This document shows, piece by piece, positions 23,927 to 34,900 of a DNA stretch of 64,000 nt. Each line of letters starts with the position of its first letter. Positions within the stretch are counted from its first letter, which is position 1. Source of the stretch: Petrosia ficiformis. Its lineage: Eukaryota > Porifera > Demospongiae > Haplosclerida > Petrosiidae. The notes beneath the pieces are model-generated. The model ran no database searches, was not told where the DNA came from, and saw only the letters and a list, made by a program, of their open reading frames with translations. A program made the translations under genes and the position numbers. The DNA lies in the NCBI GenBank assembly GCA_947044365.1, contig OX345650.1, forward strand, positions 5,544,049-5,608,048, written 5' to 3'.

Positions 23927-23958
23927 CATCATGTTTGGATTTTATAAAAAGAAAGATA

Positions 23959-26900
23959 ATGGTTTTACTTCGCTGGCTACATGTTTTAAGCATCTCTCTG
24001 TTTATATGTTCTAATGGATGTGATGCATGTAGTGATAACAAGAATTGCTTAACTGCTCCTGTTGTTGCTTCACTTTCAGAAGATCACTATGTACAAGCTA
24101 TGAGATGTCACAGTCATTGCTTGCAAGAGGTAAGAAATCATGTCTTATAGAATGGTTACCAATATTATACATTTAAAATAATTATTGTCATTATTATGCA
24201 AACTGGTATGCTTTTTTTTCAAATTATGTATTAGTGCAAAAATGTGATTTACAAATAATTATCATTATGTTAATAATTAAATTTAGCAACTTGGTATTTT
24301 CATGGGACCTTAATTCATAAAGTATTGTTAAAGCAATAGATGTTTCCACAGTTTCTAGGGGGCTAATGCTATCTTTTGACAGTTTGAAAAGGAAACTTCA
24401 CTTTGGCATGGTTAAGAAAGGGGGAGTGGGGTGACACATTGTAATCCTTATCAAATAATTCCTAAATTCTAGTATCCATTCTCATCTGAAAGTAACTATG
24501 CCATCAAAATAGTCAATCTTTAAGGATACTGACCCGAAAAAATTGCTACTATGTACATTTTATCACAGTGATGCACTATTTATAAAAACTTACTAACATA
24601 GATAGATTAGGTAACTGTTGCTGTTATTGATATGTATTACATTTTAAAGATATTGCATGTCTGTTGATATTAATCTGATGTTCATATTCTATTTTTATGG
24701 TGCTGTCTCTTTTACCTTTCTTCATAAACAAGTATAACATCAATCTACCAGTAAGTCAAGTTGCATATAAATCATGTCTTGATTAATATAATTCTTATTA
24801 AGCCTATTTTGACTGATTATTTTGGCTGTTTGAAATAAGGCACTTTTAGACTTTGCAGAATTAGTTCTAGGGATAAAAATGTTATGTCTTCAATACCAAT
24901 CAATGACTTTTGACTTGAATTAGACACTTTGTATTCCCAGCAATTTGTAGGCGTGATTGGTATTTTGCACTGCCTGATAATTATTCTTTCTGTGATTTTG
25001 TTGGCATGTCTTCGTGTCATAAACAAATTTCCCTTTTCTGCTCTTTCCAATGATGATCAAATGCTTGCATATATGATATAATGCTCAAGTAGACAATACA
25101 ATGTAGGAGTAATGAGACTATTACGTAGGCAACCTCCTTGGCCTGCTAATACCAAAAGGTATCTTCCTGTTTTTTCTATGTGCAGATAATTACAATGTAT
25201 GGAACATGGTCTTCGATAAATATATCTATATTGGAAAGCAACTGTTACAATTATCAAAAGGCAAGCTGACATACCAAGAAACGTACATAATAATCATGAT
25301 TTTATTAAGGTGGAGCAATGCCAACTTGGATGTTTAACAAGATTCAGCAATCCAAATTTAAAAGTTAAACAATGCCGAGATCAATGTGTAAGTTCAGAAA
25401 TGTTTCTACTTCAAAATGATTTCAAATTATGGTTTGTTTTAGTACTCCTATTGTAGGTCCTCCTGTAATCAACATGACTCTTGTGATGTAGTTGATGCTC
25501 CATGTTCGAGAAAATGTGTATGCTATTAACACTTTAAATTCATAGCTGTTTATACTGTATAATTATGTTAGAGAAAGACATTCTGTAGAAAAGGATGCTC
25601 AGTCTCCAATGAATTTCAATCTGTTGATGAAAGTAAGTGCTTCATTATCATAAAAACAATGAAACAAGATTAGCTTTTTCTGAATCACTTAAGGTTCTAT
25701 TTCACCTCCTGCATCTAATTCTGCTCCTGTGTTAATTGATGTGACTGATGGTCAGTATGGAATAACATTACCGACATTTATACCAGCAAATAATACTAAG
25801 ATTGATAATAAAAGCATTGGATTGGTTAATTTTCTTTTCAAAGTGGAGGAGATAGTTTCTGGCATAGTGAGATTCTATTGGATGGTATGTCGTATAAAAA
25901 TGATAATTAGTGTCTATGGAGATATATTATGTAGTCATGACATTTATAAGAACACCTTTAATAATCAAAGTCCAAATATCCATTAGCACTTCCTAATTAG
26001 AGTGGTATATCTTTTTTTATTTCATATGTAGACTGATTTATTGCAAACCTTAAATCTCCTGAGATTCAGTTGTAGAGAAGTAAATGTATCATTTGCAGTT
26101 GTTAGCAATGCTAGTTTATCACGGTACTCTCCAGAAACAACCATATGTATTCTTCCTTCAGGTATGTTCATATGCAAATGAGTTGCAATATTATTATAAT
26201 TATAGTATCAAGACTTCCATCGCAAGTGAATGCTGAAGACATACATTTTGAGTATGTGGAGGACTGGAGGCAGGGGTATATTGGTTATGCTGTAATTATA
26301 GTTAATTGGAAGAAGCCTAAAGGTATATACAACTGAATTAAGAGAAAAACAACTGGCCAATTTGTAACTTTTTTTTTCTATTGAATGAAGGTTTTGATGT
26401 TCTGTCGTTTTATGAGGCTCATGTACTATCCACTAGTGTTGAATGTGGTGGAAAAAATCGAAAATATTCTTATAAAGAAATTAATGCGGTAAATTGTTGA
26501 ATTGTTTAAGAATTGAGAGGGAGTTTTATCTTTTACTTGTTTTTGTGCAGAATACTACTACACTAGTAGTACAAGCTTATGAACATTCCGGGTTTCCAAG
26601 ATTTGGTTGTAATTATCAGCTAATTGTAAGGGGGACATGTATCAATAAAATTTTATCAAATGAGTCATTTACTATTTATAGTTGAAGAGTTTCCCTTCAA
26701 CTCCTGAAATACAAGGAACTCAAGTGTCCCTAATACCAAAATGTGATGAGTATATTACTCATTAGTTAAAAATATGGACTAACATTCTTTTATGTCATAA
26801 TTATAGTACTCAACACAGAAGAACCAAATATGTTTTTCCATTGCTCTTTGCTGAAGACCTGGCAGGATTCAGGATATTCCATTACAATAGCATGGAAAAT

Positions 26901-28017
26901 ATCTTCAAAGGAAGCAGTGAAAAATATTGATGCATTTCTTATTCAAGCACTACTGGAGGGTACAATATATATAGTCCAGGCAAAGGTGCATAATTTATCA
27001 TTTTAGAAGGTCTACTCAATTTGTTTTTATCGTAGAATAATCAGACAGACTACAATATCACTGTGTCTCTGAATGAAACAAGTATAGGCAACAAGAGTAC
27101 AATCAACTTTTTGGTAAAATTAATAATACTACAATTATTGTTTAAAATTTTGTTCCAGATAAAATTTCAGAATTATAGCTGGAGATTTGTTTCTGATGAT
27201 CAAGAATGTGAATTTGTAATTTTCCCACCTGATACTATTACTAATGTGTCAGTTACAAATTATTCTTTGATTGGTGATCGTGTAATGAGCTTTAGTATTA
27301 CCTGGAAACCTATAAAGAGTTATATCACAAATTATGAAGTTGTTATTGGGGATGAGGATGTGTCTTTGAACATAATTGCAACATTCTTACTAATGGTATA
27401 TTCCTGATTGCTAAAGCTAATCATATGCATAATTTTTGAATTCTTATTTAGTCAAATCAAAGTAAAATTAGTGCTGAAATACAGATCCCCCCAAGCATTC
27501 ATTGTGTTCACATTAGGGTATGTATGCAACATGTTTGTACTATCAATACATATGTCATCTTGTTGACTTCAGGTAAGAGCTATCAGAATGGAAGCAGAAG
27601 CTGGCAACTGGAGTCAATCTCTTGTACTTCCAGCAGATAAACTATGTACAAACAGTAGTATAGATTATGATTTCACAAAGAATGGAAAAGAAAGAAGTTA
27701 GTTTTATCATGGTATATTGCATTCTAAATGATTATTTAATTACAGTTTTTTATGAGAGCAGAGATGCTACTTCAAAATTAGCTAATATTTTCACTTGCAT
27801 TAATATTGCGTCAGCAGCTCCTTCCATGACTTTTGATAATTGGATTAATAGATTTCGGAAGTAATGAAATTCATCAATTCTCTAATGATGACATATATTA
27901 TTATCTCATTAATACAGGTTGAATGAAACCTTAAAAAATGAAAATACATTTGCAAAGCGTGTGAAGAGTCTAATGAATAAGTTTGAAATACTGATTTTTG
28001 CATTAAATAATATATAA
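23959..28017 (+). CDS. Secreted receptor-ectodomain paralogue (no membrane helix, no kinase)
   Basis: Seventeen exons join to 651 residues: 23959..24129, 25310..25387, 25443..25517, 25572..25632, 25694..25884, 26032..26161, 26206..26322, 26391..26488, 26551..26625, 26682..26742, 26807..26985, 27036..27113, 27159..27395, 27452..27517, 27573..27696, 27746..27860, 27918..28017. A signal peptide is followed by the Cys-rich module (ECxxGC-type, CRDQC, CSRKC) and FN3-like domains ending at AGNWSQSL. Exon sizes copy those of the 2291 gene and RTK A (78, 75, 61, 78, 66). The last exons encode a polar, Lys-rich end with no hydrophobic segment, so the product should be secreted. One or two small Cys exons seen in the relatives were not found in the 1.2-kb intron 1; a candidate 18-bp exon is 24733-24750. 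AATAAA occurs at about 28177. It may act as a soluble ligand trap (inferred). Confidence 0.75.
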
Positions 28018-28829
28018 TCTTCAGACAGTATTAATTTAATTTGTTACTTTCAATTTTAATTGTTTTGTGTAATAAGTCCATAATGAATTTTGTATGGAAA
28101 TCACACAGATTTAGTTCACCATCAATGGTCTGTTTATGATATGTTTATGATATGTTTGTGTTAATTGCCCAGTTTATTAAATAAATCATAATGAAAAATG
28201 AAAGTACCAAAATAGGTACAGGTCATTTGGAGTCACTGCCAGCTTATTTGATGAGGAGGAACAGTTGCCAGTCTCCCAGTTCCCCCGCGAAAGAGGTCCC
28301 TACACAAAGTACGTAACAACTAACCTTGAGATCTAGGATCTCATCACAAACTCACCCCAAAGACTAAAGGGGTAAGCAACCCACAGCCCAGGTTACCAGG
28401 CCAACCCTATCATCTTGCATGCCCCTTTATATTACCAGACCTTCTAGACATGCTACACTTGTGGGTTTAGACTTTGACCTATGAATCTCATTAATAGACT
28501 ACATATTATGTGGGTGGGTGACACCAATGAACTAGCATTCCAGATTATTGACTCCATTGGCATGAGGACAACTGTTGTTATGTGTATGCCAATCTATTCA
28601 TGTTCATGATCATAATTCTCTCCTCTTTTGTAATTGTTACTCAATTTTACAAACATCACGTTACCATCTTCTCTACATTCAGTGAATTGCTGGAAATAGC
28701 TATTCTTGTGACTAATAGCTTATATGTAGGATACCATTTATTACATGGCTTAACACTTTGGTTCTTTAGCTAATATAATATATATAACTTGGTTATTGTT
28801 ATGATTATTTGTACTTAGGTTGTTTCTGA
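28018..28829. repeat. 3' flank with repeat shared with 6.2 kb
   Basis: About 28216-28375 matches about 6235-6425. The remainder has no recognised exon. Confidence 0.6.
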
Positions 28830-28943
28830 TCTTTACTTGGTATATCTGCTGATGAATTTGGAAATCTGTTGGAGACAGAAGATGGCAGTATCATTGGTAT
28901 TGACAGTCAAATTCCATTCCCACCCCCACGTTGGAAATGTTAG
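28830..28943 (+). other. Possible orphan terminal exon
   Basis: Open frame of about 37 codons ending in TAG with protein-like composition (SADEFGNLLETEDG, then FPPPRWKC at the end). The acceptor is unclear and no upstream exons were linked. The second frame is also open. Unrecognised; it may be a decayed exon. Confidence 0.25.
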
Positions 28944-29073
28944 AGTCCTACTATAAAGTTCTGGAAGATACTGAGAGTAACTGATAATAACAGATAGTTA
29001 TAGCTTCATTAATTTTATAAGCTGTATTGCTTATCATTAGTACATTGTTATTACGCAATTTTAATTAATTTTG

Positions 29074-29084
29074 TGCGCATGCGT
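29074..29084. promoter_or_regulatory. NRF1-like palindromic site
   Basis: TGCGCATGCGT matches the NRF1 core (GCGCATGCGC type) and stands out in AT-rich DNA. It lies 33 bases before the small spliced frame at 29117, so it may mark a housekeeping-type promoter. Confidence 0.35.
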
Positions 29085-29369
29085 ATAGTTTAAATTTCTC
29101 AAGCAACAACAGAAGCATGAAGACAAGATGGAGATGCGGTAAGTGTGAATTGATTTGTGAGCAATCCTATAGCTTTTAGGTATTAAATACCAGGTCTACA
29201 GATTGCTTCTTATTGTCATGAAATATCTATCCGATTATTTATGATTTTCATGTATTTCTTTAGAGCAACAAAACACGGAGAAGAGGAATAGGATTACTGG
29301 AACCATTGATTTAGGTAAGTTTTATCATTGTTCATTCATACAGCATGGCAAAGAAATGTTGAATTGCTG

Positions 29370-29766
29370 GGATCAATGGTAAAGAACAGACTAGCGCTGC
29401 TACAGTTACAAGAAGCCATAGAAACGAGCTGGGTGGGATCATGTGACATCCTGTGTTTTTTTTTGTGACCCCACCCACTGAATAAAACATTCGATAAACA
29501 ATTAAACATATAACCTTGTTCTGATGATAACCTAACAATGATAGGCCTATTGCCTCGCTGCGCTCTGTAACTAATAGCTTTAGCCACCTTTATGGAGGGC
29601 TTGCACTACCCGCTCGTCCCTATTTCCTGGGTTCAACGTTTCTACAACATGATATAACTTCGAGGCCAGCATAGGCCTGATGTCACGTCACCCTGCCCAC
29701 CCCATCCGCTTTTTCTATGGTTTCTCATAGCTATAGTAGCGCTGGTCTGTTCTTTACCATTGATCC
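29370..29766. mobile_element. hAT-like MITE with 8-bp target duplication
   Basis: Inverted ends GGATCAATGGTAAAGAACAG and its complement, with arms extending about 80 bp (AGCGCT, CCATAGAAA). AATTGCTG flanks both ends (29362-29369 and 29767-29774). No transposase. Confidence 0.88.
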
Positions 29767-29803
29767 AATTGCTGTACTAATCTAGTATTGCTAGAGTTAG
29801 ACC

Positions 29804-30574
29804 TAGTCTCGCGAGTCAGACCCATACCATGAGAAAGGGTCTGGTTGCATGCTATACATCAGTTTGTTCCAGGAAGCCGTATAACAACAGTATGAGAACA
29901 CAAATGCAATATGATGTAATAGACACACTTTTTCCAAATCCTGTTGGTAATATCACAAATACGTCTCTTTTGTAAAAAAAAAAGCATAATGGCTTCCTTC
30001 TTTCAATGACTCATAGCCCATATTAGGGATGTGCGATACCACTAAATAATAGTATTTCGTATCGCTGCCAAAAATATCACGATACGATACAGTATCACGA
30101 TATTTGAAATAATATTGAAACACTTATAAAAAGTAAATAAATGTCCTATTTGGATGTATTTGTCAAGAAATGGTAAAAGAAATCAATGAAAGTTATGCAC
30201 ACTAGCTTTTTTATAATTACTTTTAGGTATCAAATTACACAAATTAGAAAAACCATGTTTACTAAACTGTCCATTCCAGTGTATCGATACACTTAAAAGC
30301 TAATATTGTATCACGATATTGAACGAAAATATCAATATTTCGATATATCGATACGTATCGCACATCACTAGCCCATATCCAATGTTACTTTATCGATCAC
30401 TGCTTCCAGCTCCATTTTTCTAAACGTGACGTCATGAAATGGGTGTATAAACATTATGTATCATGATGTTCTGCAATCTGATTGGGGCGCAGCTTTTCAT
30501 GCGTCTGGAACAAACTGATGTATAGCATGCAACTAGACCCTGTATCATGGTATGGGTCTGGTTCACGAGACTAA
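29804..30574. mobile_element. hAT-like element hosting a nested MITE
   Basis: The inverted ends TAGTCTCG...CAGACCCATACCAT, then GCATGCTATACATCAGTTTG, extend about 70 bp on each side. GTTAGACC flanks both ends (29796-29803 and 30575-30582). It encodes nothing recognisable. It is interrupted by the element at 30024. Confidence 0.85.
30024..30370. mobile_element. hAT-like MITE nested in the preceding element
   Basis: Ends TAGGGATGTGCGATAC and GTATCGCACATCACTA. GCCCATAT is duplicated outside (30016-30023 and 30371-30378). The arms are rich in ATCGATAC/GTATCGT motifs. Confidence 0.88.
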
Positions 30575-30649
30575 GTTAGACCTTCTTATAGTTACTAGTA
30601 CTGTTATTATGTAAAGTATTTATTAATTTCTATATTGTTGTATTGAGTT

Positions 30650-31560
30650 TCAGTATTTATTAGCTGTTGGATGTCAGATTATAGGACAGTAATTTAGGGA
30701 TATATTTTAAATGTGTTTTTAATTACTAATTTAAATGATATTATATTTTATATTTCTTAGGAGTTAACAAGAAATATTCAACTGGTGAGTAAATTCTTAA
30801 TCTACAATGTATAATAATGTATTACTGTAGAGTTAAATCTCTTTGGAATGTATATTTCTTAATACTATCTTATTTTTTGTATTGAATTTCAGACACCATG
30901 AGCTGTTAACGGCAGATTATAGGACTGTAATTTAGGAATGTATTTTCAGAGTAGATTTAACCCAATATACCTGTAATTTAATCTACAGTAAATACCAATA
31001 TTGAATAATTATTATAATATATATTATCTTTTTTCATATGCTGAGCTACCAAAAGAGAAGACTACAAATGGTTACTAATTTCAACAGGTGAGTAAATTCT
31101 TAATCTACAATGTATAATAATGTATTACTGTAGAGTTAAATCTCTTTGGAATATATATTACTAAGTACTATCTTATTCTTTGTATTGAATTTCAGACACC
31201 ATGAGCTGTTAACGGCAGATTATAGGACTGTAATTTAGGAATGTATTTTCAGAGTAGATTTAACCCAATATACCTGTAATTCAATCTACAGTAAATACCA
31301 ATATTGAATAATTATTATAATATATATTATCTTTTTTCATATGCTGAGCTACCAAAAGAGAAGACTACAAATGGTTACTACTTTCAAGAGGCGAGTAAAT
31401 TCTTAATCTACAATGTATAATAATGTATTACTGTAGAGTTAAATCTCTTTGAAATACATATATATTTCTAAATATTTATCTTATATTCTTGTATTGAATT
31501 TCAGACACCATGAGCTGTTGATGGACAGTAATTTAGAAATGTATTTTCTTAATACAATTG
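30650..31560 (+). repeat. Triplicated ~303-bp repeat plus a diverged copy
   Basis: Three near-identical units begin at about 30785, 31086 and 31390 (gagtaaattcttaatctaca...). Each contains 'ccatgagctgtt' followed by a polypyrimidine/AG acceptor-like context. An older partial copy lies at about 30650-30700, and the same motif recurs at about 31955 beside the thioredoxin fragment. Confidence 0.85.
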
Positions 31561-31673
31561 TACTGTAGTTTAATTCATTTTTATACTTTGTGTTTGGAAA
31601 TTCTTATAACAATAATTTTTAGGACAATGTAACAGATTTTTGTATTGAGATTAATAATTTTTAAGCAGCAAAT

Positions 31674-31942
31674 ATGGCACTGACTTGGAGAGTTTGTAGG
31701 AAAACGCTAAACAGAAACTTGTTCAATGGAGATCCATTTCAATTTCTCAGTATTTCAATGAAGTATTTAATATCAACAATGAAGAAGATTTTCAAACTAA
31801 AGTGTTAGAGTCCAAGAAACCTGTGATTATTGACTTCCATGATCTGATGTGGCCATGTTTAGCCCAATTTTAACTGATATAGTGGATGGGATTTTTTGGA
31901 AATATGGATTTAACTAAAGTGAATATTAATAATAATCAAGAA
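31674..31942 (+). pseudogene. Mitochondrial-type thioredoxin pseudogene fragment
   Basis: An Arg-rich start (MALTWRVCRKTLNRN) is followed, in shifted frames, by VFNINNEEDFQTKV, LESKKPVIIDFH, FSPILTDIVDG and NMDLTKVNINNNQE. This is the order of a mitochondrial thioredoxin (TXN2-like), up to the 'DLAKVDID' strand. The active site is ruined: the WCGPC position reads LMWPC. At least three frameshifts are needed and the C-terminal third is absent, replaced by the GAGCTGTT repeat. It cannot give a functional oxidoreductase. Confidence 0.65.
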
Positions 31943-31959
31943 TTTGAATTTCAAACACA

Positions 31960-34900
31960 ATGAGCTGTTGTGATGGCAGATTGCAGGACAGTAATTTAAT
32001 GATATAAATTATTTTCGTGCAACTGTATTTTATGTTATTCTTCATTGATACATCGTGGCATAGAAATACTAATATGTTTCCAAAGTGGTTTTGATCAATA
32101 ACATTATCTGTTAGAACCGTGAGCATTTTAATATTCTATCAAAATTTGAATTTTTACCCTGAACTATAGCCTTTGTACTGATTTTTCATTGCAAAATCGA
32201 TGCTTTCAGATTGAGCCGAAACTGATCCTAGAGTTAGATAATGATGTCCTTAATATGTTTCCAAAGTAGTTTTGATCAATAACATTATCTGTTAGAACCA
32301 TGAGCATTTTAATATTCTATCAAAATTTGAATTTTTACCCTGAACTATAGCCTTTGTACTGATTTTTCATTGCAAAATCGATCCTTTCAGATAGAGCCGA
32401 AACTGTTCCTAGAGTTAGATAATGATGTCCTTAATATGTTTCCAAAGTGGTTTTGATGAATAATGTTATCTGTTAGAACCATGAGCATTGTAATATTCTG
32501 TCAAAATTTGAATTTTTACCCTGAACTATAGCCTTTGTATTGATTTTTTCATCAAAAATCACTCGTTTCAGATTTGTCCGAAACTGATTCTAGAGTTAGA
32601 TAATGATGTCCTTAATATGTTTCCAAAGTAGTTTTGATCAATAATATTGTGGGTGAGAACCGTGACCATTGTAATATTCTATCAAAATTTGAATTTTTAC
32701 CCTGAACTATAGCCTTTGTACTGATTTTTCACTGCAAAATTGATGCTTTCAGATTGACCCGAAACTGTTCCTAGAGTTAGATAATGATGTCCTTAATATG
32801 TTTCCAAAGTGGTTTTGATGAATAATGTTATCTGTTAGAACCATGAGCATTTTAATATTCTATCAAAATTTGAATTTTTACCCCTTTGTTCTAATTTTTC
32901 ATTGCAAAATCGATGCTTTCAGATTGACCCGAAACTGTTCCTAGAGTTAGATAATAATGTCCATAATATGTTTCCAAAGTGGTTTTGATCAATAACATTA
33001 TCTGTTAGAACCGTGAGCATTTTAATATTCTATCAAAATTTGAATTTTTACCCTGAACTATAGCCTTTGTACTGATTTTTCATTGCAAAATCGATGCTTT
33101 CAGATTGAGCCGAAACTGATCCTAGAGTTAGATAATGATGTCCTTAATATGTTTCCAAAGTAGTTTTGATCAATAACATTATCTGTTAGAACCATGAGCA
33201 TTTTAATATTCTATCAAAATTTGAATTTTTACCCTGAACTATACTGATTTTTCATTGCAAAATCGATCCTTTCAGATAGAGCCGAAACTGTTCCTAGAGT
33301 TAGATAATGATGTCCTTAATATGTTTCCAAAGTGGTTTTGATGAATAATGTTATCTGTTAGAACCATGAGCATTGTAATATTCTATCAAAATTTGAATTT
33401 TTACCCTGAACTATAGCCTTTGTACTGATTTTTTATTGCAAAATCAATCATTTGAAATTAGGCCGAAACTGTTCCTAGAGTTAGATAATGATGTCCTTAA
33501 TATGTTTCCAAAGTAGTTTTGATCAATAATATTGTGGGTGAGAACCGTGACCATTGTAATATTCTATCAAAATTTGAATTTTTACCCTGAACTATATAGC
33601 CTTTTTTTCATCAAAAATCACTCGTTTTAGATTTGTCCGAAACTGATCCTAGAGTTAGATAATGATGTCCTTAATATGTTTCCAAAGTAGTTTTGATCAA
33701 TAACATTATCTGTTAGAACCATGAGCATTTTAATATTCTATCAAAATTTGAATTTTTACCCTGAACTATATATAGCCTTTGTACTGATTTTTCATTGCAA
33801 AATCGATCCTTTCAGATAGAGCTGAAACTGTTCCTAGAGTTAGATAATGATGTCCTTAATATGTTTCCAAAGTGGTTTTGATGAATAATGTTATCTGTTA
33901 GAACCATGAGCATTGTAATATTCTGTCAAAATTTGAATTTTTACCCTGAACTATAGCCTTTGTATTGATTTTTTCATCAAAAATCACTCGTTTCAGATTT
34001 GTCCGAAACTGATTCTAGAGTTAGATAATGATGTCCTTAATATGTTTCCAAAGTAGTTTTGATCAATAATATTGTGGGTGAGAACCGTGACCATTGTAAT
34101 ATTCTATCAAAATTTGAATTTTTACCCTGAACTATAGCCTTTGTACTGATTTTTCACTGCAAAATTGATGCTTTCAGATTGACCCGAAACTGTTCCTAGA
34201 GTTAGATAATGATGTCCTTAATATGTTTCCAAAGTGGTTTTGATGAATAATGTTATCTGTTAGAACCATGAGCATTTTAATATTCTATCAAAATTTGAAT
34301 TTTTACCCCTTTGTTCTAATTTTTCATTGCAAAATCGATGCTTTCAGATTGACCCGAAACTGTTCCTAGAGTTAGATAATAATGTCCATAATATGTTTCC
34401 AAAGTGGTTTTGATCAATAACATTATCTGTTAGAACCGTGAGCATTTTAATATTCTATCAAAATTTGAATTTTTACCCTGAACTATAGCCTTTGTACTGA
34501 TTTTTCATTGCAAAATCGATGCTTTCAGATTGAGCCGAAACTGATCCTAGAGTTAGATAATGATGTCCTTAATATGTTTCCAAAGTAGTTTTGATCAATA
34601 ACATTATCTGTTAGAACCATGAGCATTTTAATATTCTATCAAAATTTGAATTTTTACCCTGAACTATACTGATTTTTCATTGCAAAATCGATCCTTTCAG
34701 ATAGAGCCGAAACTGTTCCTAGAGTTAGATAATGATGTCCTTAATATGTTTCCAAAGTGGTTTTGATGAATAATGTTATCTGTTAGAACCATGAGCATTG
34801 TAATATTCTATCAAAATTTGAATTTTTACCCTGAACTATAGCCTTTGTACTGATTTTTTATTGCAAAATCAATCATTTGAAATTAGGCCGAAACTGTTCC

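Larger units (their letters stand above)
29117..30907 (+). ncRNA. Candidate spliced transcript with a 36-codon frame
   Basis: Exons 29117..29138, 29264..29314, 30761..30784 and 30893..30907 have good splice signals (gtaagt, gtaagt, gtgagt). They keep frame to MKTRWRC...TMSC then stop. The peptide is unrecognised and tiny, the introns are full of transposons, and exon 4 lies in a tandem repeat. It could be a non-coding RNA or the 5' end of a decayed gene. Confidence 0.25.
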
